DNA of 64,000 bases, from assembly GCA_947579605.1 (NCBI GenBank), contig OX388310.1, positions 6,137,557 to 6,201,556 of the forward strand, read 5' to 3'. Source of the DNA: Athripsodes cinereus (lineage: Eukaryota > Arthropoda > Insecta > Trichoptera > Leptoceridae). A program made the translations under genes and the position numbers. The notes below the pieces were generated by a model. That model was not told the origin of the DNA. It saw nothing but the letters and a program-made list of their open reading frames with translations, and did not search any database. Shown piece by piece: positions 21,680 to 32,849 of this stretch (its first letter is position 1; each line of letters starts with the position of its first letter).

Positions 21680-22345
21680 TAATAAAATGAGATGTCTTAT
21701 GATTGGCTGGCGAGAGAAAACAAGCAATGAGTTTAATTACATTATTTAAACATATTTTTAAAATTACTCTTTTTTGCTATGGAAGACACATCGACAGCGA
21801 AAGGATTTTGATACGGAGTCTCTTGAAAGTTTGGAAGTTCGAGGCTCGTATCAAACCCCCGGCCATCTATAGCAAAACTTTACCGAATATCACGGATATC
21901 TACTTCATCTGTTATAGTGAACCAATGAATTCAGTATAAGCTGCGGGCTTAATTATAATAATAATATTATTACAAAGTCTATTTAAAGAGCGATATTTTG
22001 GCTAGAACGAATATTGTTAGGTAATATAAATATACGGTTGGAGAAAAATGATTTATGATAACACTTTATTTTCAGGAAATTATTGCCATTTTTCTAAATT
22101 GTAAGGCAGTCAGGTAATATTACTGAACAACCAACTACACTAGTCTTAATCGAACGGAAATAACTTTTTGACGTTTCATGAATTATTATTGTGACTTTCT
22201 CAAAGCAACTTCTCTCTTTCGATTTTGAAGAATATTATGAGTTGCCTGAAAGAGGTATATTATATTATGCAACCTTCATTTTTGCAGAAAATGAGAAACA
22301 GAAACATTTTGTGAATCTGGATACGTACATACATCTTCTTCGCCT
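21680..22345. other. no gene seen
   Basis: No supported feature. Short plus-strand frames at about 21703-21939 and 22191-22379 carry no motif. Confidence 0.4.
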
Positions 22346-22349
22346 TGTC

Positions 22350-22946
22350 CTAGTTGGGTCGGGGGCCCATTGCACCTAGGTACCTCCTCCAGAGATCCCG
22401 GTCCACCGCTGCTTCCAGGACCTCTGTCCACTCCAAACCAAGCCTTTCAACACACAAGTTTGACACCTGCCCTTGCCAGCTTCTTCTAGGGCGGCCCACC
22501 GGTCTTCTGCCCTCTCCCACAGCCTCCAAAGATCTATGTGGTAGTCTATCTTCTGGCATGCGGAGAACGTGACCTAGCCATCGCAACTGCGACCTCTCTA
22601 TATGCAGGAGTACTGGTTCCACCTTGAGAGCCTCACGAACATACGTATTCCTTATACGATCTCTCAATGACACACCAGCCACTCCTCTGAGGAACCGCAT
22701 TTCTGCTGCCTGTAACCTTGATCTCACGTTCTCCGTGAGCATCCAAATCTGATGTCCATATGTGAGGATAGGGCGGTATATTGTCTTAAATATGGCCATT
22801 TTCGTCCGTTGGGTCAGCTCGGATTTACGTATTATCGGGTTTTTAAGCGCTTTGAGCACATTTCCTGCCTTAAAATCTGGATACGTCCTATAAAAAATCA
22901 TTGAAATGAAACCAGGTAAGTCTGGAGATTTGATTGAGTAAATCAC
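22350..22946 (-). pseudogene. LINE reverse transcriptase C-terminal fragment (family J)
   Basis: An open minus-strand frame of 198 codons. From about residue 24 it is reverse-transcriptase C-terminal domain: TYGHQIWMLTENVRSRLQAA, EMRFLRGVAGVSLRDRIRN, RWLGHVLRMPEDRLP, GRRPVGRPRRSW and the terminal DRDLWRRYLGAMGPRP. This is the thumb-to-C-terminus pattern of RTE-like LINEs. The catalytic YADD part is absent (5' truncation), so it encodes no active enzyme. The frame is still open, and GC content is clearly above the flanks, suggesting a fairly recent insertion. The first 20 or so residues are flanking sequence. Confidence 0.8.
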
Positions 22947-23084
22947 ACTCGAAAATAAATTACTAACGCTTTTTACAAAAATGTGTAATAAAGTAACATT
23001 ACTAACTAAGATATTGACATAACTAAGATATTTTTGTGTCTATATTTATTTATTATTGTGTCTTGACTTTTCAATTATTTTTTT

Positions 23085-23219
23085 GTATGTTGTGTTTATT
23101 ACGCTCTTTCTATTGTAGTAATGTTTTCCCTTTCTATTGTATTATTGTAATATTGATGAACCCAAGTGTCCTGTAAAGGACCTACGGGAGATGTTGAAGA
23201 ATAAATAAAGAATAACGAT
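23085..23219 (+). mobile_element. possible LINE 3' end
   Basis: AAGTGTCCTGTAAAGGACCT followed by GAAGAATAAATAAAGAATAA resembles a LINE 3' untranslated end with a short stem (GTCCTGTAAAGGAC) and A/T-rich tail. There is no coding part. This is a guess from layout. Confidence 0.3.
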
Positions 23220-23547
23220 AGCGAAATAAATAAAACAAATGTTTTATTCTACATTTTGATTTATTTAACGAGAGAAACGTCTTTCAAGTTCTAAGGACAT
23301 TGTCAATCTGATTTTAAAATACAAATGTATTCATTTATATTAAAAAAAACAATAGTTTACAATAACAAAGAAAATAACAAAGTGCAATATAATACTTAGA
23401 TGTACCTAAGTATGTATCAGAAACTTATTTCAAAGAATATCAATTTATGTAAAATCAGATTGACAAATTCCTAACAAAACGAAAGAGGTTTTTCTCGTCA
23501 AATAAATCAAATAGTAGAATAAAACATTTGTTTTATTTATTTCGCTT
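23220..23547. mobile_element. foldback MITE, family C, arms about 100 bp
   Basis: Left arm AGCGAAATAAATAAAACAAA... and right arm ending TTTGTTTTATTTATTTCGCT pair for about 100 bp each side (23220-23322 and 23447-23547), including CAATCTGATTTTA against TAAAATCAGATTG. The right flank TGGAATTCTACTA...CACCGACACA is shared with the palindrome at 27570, linking the two as one family. No coding content. Confidence 0.8.
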
Positions 23548-23559
23548 TGGAATTCTACT

Positions 23560-24590
23560 ACGTAAACACCGACACACTGAATAAAATAATGATACACAAT
23601 GTATATATTATGTAATTAAGTAATTTCATACTATTTAATTATAGATTTTTAATCAATCTATTTCATTTTTTCTGTCAAAAATGAATCTGGATAACATAAA
23701 ATATCTTCGGCGTTATAATATTATTTAACTCGATCAACTGTGATAGTCAAGCTTCATCACGTTTTCTGGCAATTTTGCCACAAACATTCATTTAGTTACA
23801 AACATAATGTTTCATTGTGGCTCTTAAATATTGACTGAAATATGTAAAATAAGAAGCATTTTTTCCGAATAAAAAACTTTACCTTCTGAATTAACCTACG
23901 AATGTCCCTGAACCTACAAACAACCTACGCATTTTTATTTTTAGATGAGAGTTATAAGGAATAATGAGCTATTTTTATTTATTTATTGTCACTCAGCAAC
24001 GCTTGATCCTTTAGATTATCAACCTACGTCTTTTAAGCTTCATTAATACTTGATGAATGAACGGCGAGAAACTTGACATACGGCTTCGTGTTTTTGTATT
24101 TATAATTCAAAGCAAAAGATAATACGATTTATGAAATTTAAAATGTCATATTTTTATTTTATGAAATTACTAATTACGTGGATGTTTTATAAATAAACTG
24201 GTCAGAATTTTTTTTTTTTTGTATTTGTATAACAAATAAAAATAAATTTAATTTCAAGTTATCGCAATCCCAACGGATTTAGTTCCACGATAGCGGTTAA
24301 TCCTCTTGCTACCACAGAATTATACTGAAACTAGAAGCAGTATAGAATGTTTTGTTCTGAAAATTGTATTATTTATTACTGAACCGACAAGTACCTAAAT
24401 GGAATGGCTTTATCGACGAAATTGTTTGTCATCTTTGACACAAAAACTGTGACACGTAGTAAAAGTAACAAACTAGCATAACACTGATCTTATTTTTTGT
24501 AATATGTGTCATTTTTTTTGCTTAAAATTCAATCCCATTTATTGAAGTTCCACTTGCTCAAGTATCATTTAATAGTGCAGTGCATTTTTC
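23560..24590. other. no gene seen
   Basis: AT-rich with a poly-T run near 24210. No supported feature. Confidence 0.4.
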
Positions 24591-24593
24591 ATC

Positions 24594-24725
24594 AATGACG
24601 TATATTCAGTGAGTGCAATCAACTGGAATGATGTAGAATGGTTCAAAATATGATCAACATCTACACTTCTAGTAAGTGAAATCCAGTCTCCGAAATCCAA
24701 TTGTATCAAAAATTCATAACATAAT
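24594..24725 (-). repeat. dispersed repeat family D, inverted copy
   Basis: The reverse complement contains TTATGTTATGAATTTTTGAT, CAATTGGATTTCGGAGACTG, ACTAGAAGTGTAGATGTTGA and ATATTTTGAACC, matching 19440-19545. Confidence 0.65.
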
Positions 24726-24729
24726 TAGA

Positions 24730-25500
24730 ATATATTTTATTCATTGAATAATGTTATCAACAATTTAATCTAAAAAAAAAACATAATAATGGAGTAAATA
24801 AATATAATTTAATGACTTATATTCGACAGATCTTAAAATATTACAAAATGAGATCAATTACTATAACATTTATTTGACATTACCTGAACTTCACGGTCAC
24901 TATGAAGAATGTATAATTAAAATTAATTAAAAATTTGGATACCTACTAATGGCTGATTTAAATAAACTTGATTAATGCTGAACTCGATTCAAATATGAAA
25001 ATATACATGCACAATTCAAGATAATTCTACGTAAAATACTTTTGAGCATTTCTCATTGCGATTGATGAAATATCTTCTCTTGTTACCACAGAGATACCTA
25101 CATTAGTAAAATAAGGTAATGCGCGGCCACCAAGACCCAATTCGACGTATCACCTTTTTGGTAGCATAACTTCCCTAATATCTATAACACTATACTCTAT
25201 GCATCTTAGTACTTCTAACAAGTAATCTGACCTACAATTTACACCATTTACAGCCTGTAGGTACTAGGTACGTATTAAGCGAAGGTCTTCCACGTGTAAA
25301 GATGAAAATAATTATTATTCTACATGGGGAATAATAATTTATGTATACCTTTACAAATTAATTAATTATTTACTTTGAAATACAGAATAATAAAATACGT
25401 AAATGTTCTACCATAATAGTGATAATTTATTGAAAGTATGAACATTTGAGTAATATATAACCAATATCTACATATTTATGCTAATAGTATGGGATTATCT
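24730..25500. other. no gene seen
   Basis: AT-rich, no recognisable element. Confidence 0.4.
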
Positions 25501-25505
25501 CTAAG

Positions 25506-26113
25506 TTAACCTTTTCGTCCCTCTTCTGACTAACTGTCGTATCTGACATTTTTGACGAAATCGAGTTATGATCACCAATGTGTGTTTATATGTGCCCTGC
25601 ATGTTCTCACTGAAGATCACACCTGTAACTGTTACCATTATCCTGGAACAGCTTTCTGATTTGCTGATTAGTCAGAAGAGGGACGTTTTAAGGTCTAGGT
25701 CGCAATTTTCGAGAATTGCGATAACTGTATTATTTTCCTTTTACCGTACTACGTATATTGAAACTTCAATTCATCATAATTTTTATAATCGAGTGATATT
25801 TACTGTTGTCGTCCAAAGTAAGTATAAAGTAAAATATGCTCAAAAAAATTACGGTTACCAAAAAAAAATTAAATGCAGTTTTAACCAGTTTTGTTTTTCT
25901 TTTTTGCAATTAAAAACACGAAAATATTGTCAAAAACAAATTTTATTACGTTTTAGCAAAATACAAATCTTCCTTTATTATTTGTGGTTATTGTATATGT
26001 ATCATAATATTAAATGTTTTTTTTTATGTATTTCATTTCAAACTCCTATTTGATAATAAAACAATGGATATTTAAAATCACTTATAGAAACCTCACGGTC
26101 CTGAAAGGGTTAA
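25506..26113. mobile_element. piggyBac-like non-autonomous element with TTAA sites
   Basis: TTAA at 25506-25509 is followed by CCTTTTCGTCCCTC, and TTAA at 26110-26113 is preceded by GGTCCTGAAAGGG, whose reverse complement is CCCTTTCAGGACC. TTAA target sites with CCYTTT-type ends are the mark of piggyBac elements. An inner inverted repeat (CGTCCCTCTTCTGACTAA near 25517; TTAGTCAGAAGAGGGACG near 25669) supports a structured left end. The 161-codon frame inside (25568-26053) is AT-rich and lacks transposase motifs. Confidence 0.5.
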
Positions 26114-26184
26114 GATAAGACAATTATAAAAAAAATTAATCTTTGGGAGAATAAGTTATTATTATTATAAAAACATCACCCTGC

Positions 26185-26345
26185 ACTGAGACCATCACAG
26201 CTTTTGGCCAAGGCGGTCTATGCAGGAAAAATGCAAAAACAAAAGAAAAAAAAAAACAAAGAAATGCCAAGTCAAAAAAAGGTATCATCAAAAAGAGACA
26301 ATCAAATGAGAATCTCTATCCTGGCGATAAAGTCATTGTATGTTA
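26185..26345 (+). mobile_element. conserved coding-like fragment K, copy 1
   Basis: An uninterrupted plus-strand frame begins GQGGLCRKNAK and ends ENLYPGDKVIVCY. The minus-strand copy at 53395-53560 has GQGDLSRKSENK and ESLYPGDKVIVCY, in one frame without stops and with matching positions such as IIKK. Conservation of the reading frame between diverged copies suggests a former transposon protein. The PGDKV motif recalls the integrase C-terminal region of LTR retrotransposons, but that is a weak inference. Confidence 0.4.
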
Positions 26346-26354
26346 TATATTTAT

Positions 26355-26815
26355 TGATAGTTCTTGTAGAACACAGGCAGGTGTTCGAAAACATAAAGAC
26401 ATTTTAAATTTATCGATGAAGTTTGCCGCGCATCCTGTATGTCGTTATACCTATTCGTTTGTTGTATGCGGCTGATCTGCTAGCTGCCCTACTCGTATCG
26501 GGATATGACGTGATGAGATAGTAGTAGTAGTAATAAAAGATAGTTAATAAAAGTTGCATGTTTATTGTATGCGGCTGATCTGCTAGCTGCCCTACTCGTA
26601 TCGGGATATGACGTGATGAGATAGTAGTAGTAGTAATAAAAGATAGTTAATATAATTAAATGAGTGATGAGATAGTAGTAGTAGTAATAAAAGATAGTTA
26701 ATAAAAGTTGCATGTTTATTGTATGCGGCTGATCTGCTAGCTGCCCTACTCGTATCGGGATATGACGTGATGAGATAGTAGTAGTAGTAATAAAAGATAG
26801 TTAATATAATTAAAT
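26355..26815 (+). repeat. S1 repeat with tandemly amplified 3' end
   Basis: An S1 copy (GGCAGGTGTTCGAAAACATA, CATCCTGTATGTCG, GGCTGATCTGCTAGC) has its 3' 100 bp repeated. TGTATGCGGCTGATCTGCTA starts at 26463, 26566 and 26720, each followed by TGACGTGATGAGATAGTAG and TAGTTAAT. A partial unit lies at 26662-26719. Units are nearly identical, so the expansion is recent. Confidence 0.85.
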
Positions 26816-27295
26816 TTCTACTAAAAAATTCATCACAGAACAACCTAAACTTTCTTATTTAAAATTATATATAGGTACAAAGAACAAATTTAACACCCAC
26901 AGGCCACCTATTCGTGTTTGACTTGTAAAATTTCAGTAATTATTAATTAAAATACATATCTATTAATTCGTTAATTATTATAGAAACCATGTACCTGTAT
27001 GTTGCGTTTCGTATTCAGCCATCTGCAATATTGTAATTATTAACAAATTATTAAAACTAACAATAATTGTTAAACACAATAATAAGTATTGTGATTCGTT
27101 GTTTGCTAAACCAATTAGCTAAAATCAAACAATCTGCGTCTATTTAATTCCTATAAATATTCGTAACCTATATAAAATAGTAAATTGTGTATCTGCATTT
27201 GAGTTAAAATAATATACCGTCCATGAATTTATCAACTTATTTATAATAACGGGTAAAAGGTAAAATAATTTTACAAAATCCCTAGTGAAGAAAAA

Positions 27296-27520
27296 ATCTC
27301 TCACACTAACTTTACCTACTGTAAATTTTCAAGTGTCCTGTAAAAAGTAGGTATTTGTAAAATATCGTATGTGAGGCATTTAGAATTACAATTAGCAATG
27401 AGGCATGCCACCCATCCTGAATGTCTCAACTTTTATTTAGATACAGAGGACAGCTTGCATGTTTGTTACTTGCAGTTTTTTTCGCTGGCTATCCCATTTG
27501 TGGGATGTGCCGTGATGGTA
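27296..27520 (+). repeat. S1 repeat, full length
   Basis: TCAAGTGTCCTGTAAAAAG, GAGGCATGCCACCCATCCTG, AATGTCTCAACTTTT, GGACAGCTTGCATGTTTGTT, CGCTGGCTATCCCATTTGTG and GTGCCGTGATGGTATG in order. Confidence 0.85.
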
Positions 27521-27569
27521 TGATTGAATTTTGTAATTACTAACCCAAAATTTTGCAACAATTTTCAAG

Positions 27570-27691
27570 TAATTATATAATTTGAAACAAGTGTTTCTTT
27601 CTACTATAGATTATTGATTCCGAGAGAGACGTCTCTCTAGGAATCAATAATCTGTCGTAGAAAGAAACAGTTGTTTCAAATAACATAATTA
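27570..27691. mobile_element. perfectly centred palindrome, foldback family C
   Basis: Two arms of about 61 bp meet without a loop at 27630/27631 (GAGAGAC|GTCTCTC). TAGATTATTGATTCCGAGAG is answered by CTAGGAATCAATAATCTGTC. The right flank TGGAATTCCACTA...CACCGACACA matches that at 23551. It would form a cruciform or hairpin. Confidence 0.8.
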
Positions 27692-27724
27692 TGGAATTCC
27701 ACTAAGTGTGCACCGACACAATTA

Positions 27725-29515
27725 ATAATTTTCAAGTAAATATTACCTGAGATCTATGCATAATACGTTATATAATCATAAACACAATAACATTGAAAGC
27801 ACTCTATGATTCCTACTCAAATATCAACATAATATTAATCCTTATCAAAAGACTATTAAACGAGGATTATTTTAATAATAAGCTTGTACTGTAGCATCTG
27901 ATTTCATCCCAACGTGATTATATTGAGATAAAGCTAATAATATCATTGTAGATAATAATAAAGGTACTACATTCAAACGCTATTAAATAATTTGCTTTAA
28001 ATTCGATTCCGTTAGTCTTGTAGAATGTAATGTATGGATAATACAAAGCGAAGAAGGTAAATGAGCACCACAACACAAAACGCGAAAGGGATGATTACAA
28101 AGACACAGGTAAGTACAATGAAACCATTAAAATAAATTCCACCCTCAAAGGGTTTTAATAACGAGGATTAAAGGGTAAAAAGGGGGAAAGTTGTGATCGT
28201 TTATTTATAAAATGGTCCAAGATAAGAAGATTGTAGCAGCAATATGTTAATTATTACTGCTATCACATAAGGGAATGTTGTAGATATATTTTATGCGAGA
28301 ACTGTTAAAATAAAAGCATTATATCAAACCATTAACGGAGGATGTAAAAATTAAATAGATATTGAAACTGTTACTACAACTACCTTCTTTTAGATGCGAG
28401 ATAAAATATTATTATACTTGGTGAAATCCTTTGCAAGCTGGCTTGTGGACTTTTCTGCTCTCATCTTCAAGCTTAAATAAAAAATAAAACAATTAAACTT
28501 AATCTTGGAGTGACGTAGGTATCGTATCTTACTAATAAAGTTTTAGTGGTTCGGTAGTTTTGGTCGGCCAACTCTTCAGGCTGTCCACTATGTAACTCCT
28601 CTCGTATAAACAAATTTGCTAGTGTAGAAAAAAGAACCTGATAAATGGAAGCATCCAACTTTTGCACAATCATAGTAGTCGGTAGGTCCCTCAATACTTG
28701 ATAAAAAGAATATTTATTTTCACATTGTCTAACACGCATCTCTTGGTTAAGAATGGTAATTTAGTGAACTTACAACTTTATATTTAAAAATATAAATTAA
28801 GAATCTTTATTGCGTATTTCTTTGGCCATAATATTTTGGAAGATAGGACGAAGGTATAGGAAATCATTAGATGGATGGTCAAATAAAAGGAAGTAAGGAA
28901 TGAAGGAACATTCGGGTTTCCTGGGTTTCTTACTAAATGACTGGATTAGTAATGAGCCCTCTAGAGGAAATCGATATAAATAAAATGAAGCTTCGGCAGT
29001 TATTTTTCTTTGCAATCCAGAGAAGACTGAATTGAGTACCTATGCATATAATAATATATGAAATGATTTATGAATTCATTGTTGAAAATCATTGAATAGA
29101 AAATAAATGAGTACTCTTTACATAGCGTACACAAGGAAATTATATAATTATAATAATAAAAGCAATGTATGGAAAACATATTTGATATTAATAAAACACT
29201 GTTTTACTTTTCACTATTAATTTATTATTACTCAAGCGCTTTCGTCAAGTTAGCTTGACATTTTCAAGAGAACTAATTACAAGAAATTTTTTTCTCAAAG
29301 TCACATGCAACAACAACATTTTTTATTTATTAATATCAAATATGTTAAAAAATGTCTTTTCACAATGTGAACACACAAACTCTAGATCATTTCAATGTAT
29401 GGAAGATCATCTGGCACAATAAAGTAAAAATATTCGATACAAAAGCATATAATAACTATGAGAGTTTTATCTTGAACATATTGTTGATAATGCATGATTT
29501 TTTTGTTTACATTAT
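27725..29515. other. no gene identified; one unexplained frame
   Basis: AT-rich. An 88-codon minus-strand frame at 28473-28739 has a less biased composition than most (it includes IREELHSGQPEELADQNYR), but I recognise no family and see no splice context. It could be a decayed transposon piece. Confidence 0.35.
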
Positions 29516-30193
29516 GGTATTTAGAACTCAGTGCGAAGTTGGATCGGCTGCAGAATGCTTGCATTCGCTTTATCTTTGGTCTAAGAAAATATGACCACAT
29601 CTCTCAATTCCGTACTGAACTCAAATGGCCATCATACAAGGAATCCCGTAATTTACATATACTTTGCTTTCTTTATAACATCCTTAAGCACGAAGCTCCT
29701 CAATACCTCTTCGAACGGTTTGTTCCCCTTTCTTCCCATGGTCTATCGTTAAGGTCACAAAACAATCGTCGTTTAGAATTCCCACCTCATAGTACATCTT
29801 TTTATTCATCTTCTTTTACCGTACATGCTACCAGAATCTGGAACAACCTCCCCAATGATATTCGGTCCTCTTCAACTATAGGCTCATTCAAACATAAAGT
29901 AAAATCCCTCATAAACAACCCACCATCTCATCAATAGTAGATAGTTCTCACTTAGATACATATAATATAGGTTTATGGTTGTGAATGCTTACATTTTTAT
30001 CTTTTATTTTTTTTTATATTTATATAGGTATTCTTGTTTCATATTATATATTTCATTTTCTGTTTATCTTTTGATCTAAACTCACTTTATACTAAAACAG
30101 TTCTCAAACATTGTAGTAGGTTTACTGGAAGACATTGCCTCAAGGCAATATGTACGCCTTTTGTAAAATATTTGTATATTTGACAATAAAGTG

Positions 30194-30229
<36 letters not shown>

Positions 30230-30235
30230 TTTATG
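29515..30235 (+). mobile_element. 5'-truncated CR1/Jockey-like LINE with intact C terminus
   Basis: The coding part 29524-29937 reads LDRLQNACIRFIFGLRKYDH, FRTELKWPSYKESRN, LHILCFLYNILKHEAPQYL, FTVHATRIWNNLPNDIR and SFKHKVKSLI, then a stop. This is the standard end of CR1/Jockey-type reverse transcriptases (L..QN.C.RFI.GLRK; R.WN.LP..IR). About 290 bp of 3' untranslated sequence follows, with a stem-loop at 30126-30157, GACAATAAAGTGTTTATT and an ATT repeat tail to 30230. Reverse-transcriptase catalytic motifs are missing. The frame lacks stops, so insertion is fairly young. Confidence 0.85.
30126..30157 (+). promoter_or_regulatory. LINE 3' UTR stem-loop (probable RT recognition element)
   Basis: TGGAAGACATTGCCTCAAGG with CAATATGTACGCC: stem ATTGCC/GGCAAT. 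The same layout (TGGAAGA, stem, ATAA or ATGT, C.CC) recurs at 54633, 60249 and, on the minus strand, 44068 and 50452. LINE reverse transcriptases of the stringent type are known to recognise such 3' hairpins. Confidence 0.55.
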
Positions 30236-30334
30236 ATGAGATTTATAGCTTTCCTTTGCAATCTGGTTTATATTTTATTTTATTTATTTTATAGAATCAA
30301 ACAGTTAACATTACATAATATGCCAACAATATAT

Positions 30335-30440
30335 TACCGAGAACATTCAACAAACACCTCATCTGCACAATCAATAGATTGTGCATACTTTCTTAAGTAT
30401 TAAATATGAAAGGTTCTACGATGCTTACGAACCGGCTAAG
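30335..30440. repeat. foldback family B, partial copy
   Basis: AACATTCAACAAACACCTCATC, shortened here, then TGCACAATCAATAGATTGTG and GATGCTTACGAACCGGCTAA match the left end and core of family B at 54421-54593. The other end is not clear. Further sequence to about 30695 ends in an AAAT tail (AAATAAATAAATAAATAA), perhaps a LINE 3' end. Confidence 0.45.
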
Positions 30441-31121
30441 GCTAGTAAGGTTGGAGGATATCTTGTGTATTGATTATGTGGATATGAAAGTTGTATCGCG
30501 TGTGAGTGAATGTGGGTACGTTCGTTGCATGTGTATGAAATTGAGTATATATGTTGCAATGAGAGTATGATTGATAGTATAATTGTATATTTTTTGTGTA
30601 AATATTTGCCCAAGCACTGACTTGGTCTATTAAGGCAACATTAATTATAATATTTTATATGCACTGTGCTGTTATTGGAGTAAAATAAATAAATAAATAA
30701 TATGCATTATGGACTTATTTTAAATCCATTTATCTACACCATTGATGCATTTCCCACGAATAAGGGTAGCGAGTGGACTTATTCCACAGAGGTCTTACTT
30801 TCACACAATTGAATATTATATTTTTAAACTTCCAATATCCATACCATTAAAAATATTACAAAGAAAACATTACCATACATAATATATATAGGTTACAAAA
30901 TTTAAATCTGACTGCCGCCTGCTTTTGAAATGTACTTTTTTCCAAAAAAATCCTTAACAATGGATCGGATATACTTGGAATCATTCTTATATTAAACTCT
31001 GTTTTCATAATAAGTATGAAATATTCGATTCCCGTCATGAATATGTGTTTATTTTTTATTATGTCCACTATGAACAACTTTAATAACAACAAAAGAAGAA
31101 AAAATTGACATGAAAAATGTA

Positions 31122-31186
31122 GATAATAATATCTACTACTATACCATCAGCCATCATCCCACAAGTATGGAGCCTGCGAAATAACT
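31122..31186 (-). repeat. S1 repeat, 3' part, minus strand
   Basis: CTACTACTATACCATCAG, CATCATCCCACAAGTATGG and AACTGCATAT are the S1 3' end in reverse orientation, with the TAG tail at the left. Confidence 0.65.
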
Positions 31187-31605
31187 GCATATTTGAGTTG
31201 AAGTTTTTTCACCGATTATCAATCGAATTCTCATTTATGACCTTATTAAGAAATATAGTAAGAACATCTGGTGAAAAAAATGAGAAAAAACAAGATCGTA
31301 TCGGTGATACATGAAATATCTTAGTATAACTGCATAATCATTCTTTTCATATAGATATGTATTAACCTAATTGTGTCTTGCGAAATGCATTGTGAAATCT
31401 AGGAATAATTCACTCGATTGCGGGTGCATTGCCATAAAATGAAACAAAAAGAAGAGTTGAAGTTTTAGTATAGAAAATGAATTCTATATCATAAAAGCGA
31501 CGGATGATTTCTTTGGCATCGTTTAATGGAGTATCCATCTCAAGAACGAGAGAAGCTCAGTTGGAAGAGCGATGTGTACAGTATTTATGTTTAATTTCAT
31601 AGTTA

Positions 31606-31802
31606 AGCACCTGTAAAAACATGTAAGTGCCACCTTAAGAATTGCCTCTGATTGATTTTGTTGTCTGTGGTCACATTCTTTTGAAATCTATATAAACCAT
31701 TGCAATCTATGAATTTGCTCTCTGCCATTTTAATATTCCTTGTAAATAAACTACTTTCTCTCTCCGATTTTAGCGTGTTTTAAATCTCAAATCCCGATCA
31801 CA
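31606..31802 (+). mobile_element. possible short LTR-like promoter/polyA module
   Basis: TGTAAAAACATG near the start, CTATATAAACC about 85 bases in, TTGTAAATAAACTACTTTCT later and CCCGATCACA at the end mimic the layout of a small LTR (TG...CA, TATA box, AATAAA). No target duplication, primer site or second copy is seen, so this is tentative. Confidence 0.25.
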
Positions 31803-32591
31803 TTTCCCGAGAACCAAGAGTTGCTGGACAAAAGCACCCGCGAGAAAATTCTTTAAACAGGCATGAAAATAACATGATAATTACTTTTGCGCTGTCTACA
31901 GTTTGATAACAATGTATAAGCTCTTCTTATTCAGCCTTTTTCTATCACCCTCTTTAGACATAAACCTCCCCAATAATCCATATGAAATAATTAATGCGGT
32001 TCATATTACATTGTATTTCTTATCTTGTCTATGATCTCCCCATACTTCATCCGCACGTTCTAGGTGATTGCACATGATTCAAGAGCTTGAGGGTCTGAAG
32101 CTAGTTTTGAATATAATAGAAAAGGTAAATGTATGGATTTCAGTAAAGTTTAAAATATAGGGTGACTCTGTTTAATGAAAATGTTATTTTCTCTCGTTGT
32201 CGTTTCGATTGTAAAATATCCGGTGTTAAAAAAACACACGTAAATTCTAAAAGAACGCATTAGCATATTGCATACATTTCTCTCTTTTAACACTTCATGA
32301 TATAGTGTGAAGATTATTATCTTACCGTCACATTTAAAATTACTTGTTTTCAGTGAAGTATTAATTTGATTTTACAATCAAGCAAAATGTTTAAGATTTT
32401 AGCTCCAATAATAGTTGTCATAGAGACGCTCTATTTTTTTATGAGAAAGACTGAAAATTTCTGCAATATAAATATATATAATTTAAAGACGAATTTTGAC
32501 AGAAAACACTGTCACTGACACTAGTATCAAAAATTTTAGTACGTAGCAATACTGAACTGTGAGAATATAGTTTGTAAGTATATGTTAATAG

Positions 32592-32790
32592 TCAGTAGTG
32601 CCTTGTAGTGAGTATCTCCTCTAAGGGACATTTAAATTTGTAATTTAGGGGAGGATTTTGTCGGAGGGAGCACTTTAGTTAAATCCTGTGCCCTCCTTTG
32701 AATTTTTCTTTTTTGTTTCGTTGAGTCTGGATGATATAGGAGCTCAGCTCTCAAAACACACAGAGAATAGTGGTGGGAGACCCTTAATGT
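32592..32790 (+). repeat. dispersed repeat family F, copy 2
   Basis: Opposite orientation to 5683-5875; shared words GTAGTGAGTATCTC, GGATTTTGTCGG, GTTTCGTTGA and GATATAGGAGCTCAGCTCT. Internal small indels only. Confidence 0.7.
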
Positions 32791-32849
32791 GTCACTGACA
32801 CTGCTAGTTAAACTCTCAATGTGTCACTGACACTACTAGTTTAGTGAGT
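32786..32849 (+). repeat. 32-bp tandem duplication with GTGTCACTGACAC palindrome
   Basis: Units start at 32786 and 32818, each AATGTGTCACTGACACT then CTAGTT. A related word occurs at about 32506. The role is unknown. Confidence 0.75.

Noticed and set aside
25568..26053. 161-codon plus-strand frame as a gene
   Set aside because: Strong AT-driven composition, no domain, lies inside the piggyBac-like element, and no transposase catalytic motifs.
26489..26843. Tyr/Leu-rich minus-strand frames
   Set aside because: Translation of the tandem S1 3' ends and TAG repeats.
31545..31610. tRNA-like D-arm word (AGCTCAGTTGGAAGAGCG)
   Set aside because: No B box, anticodon arm or acceptor stem at the right distance; probably chance or a very decayed SINE head.
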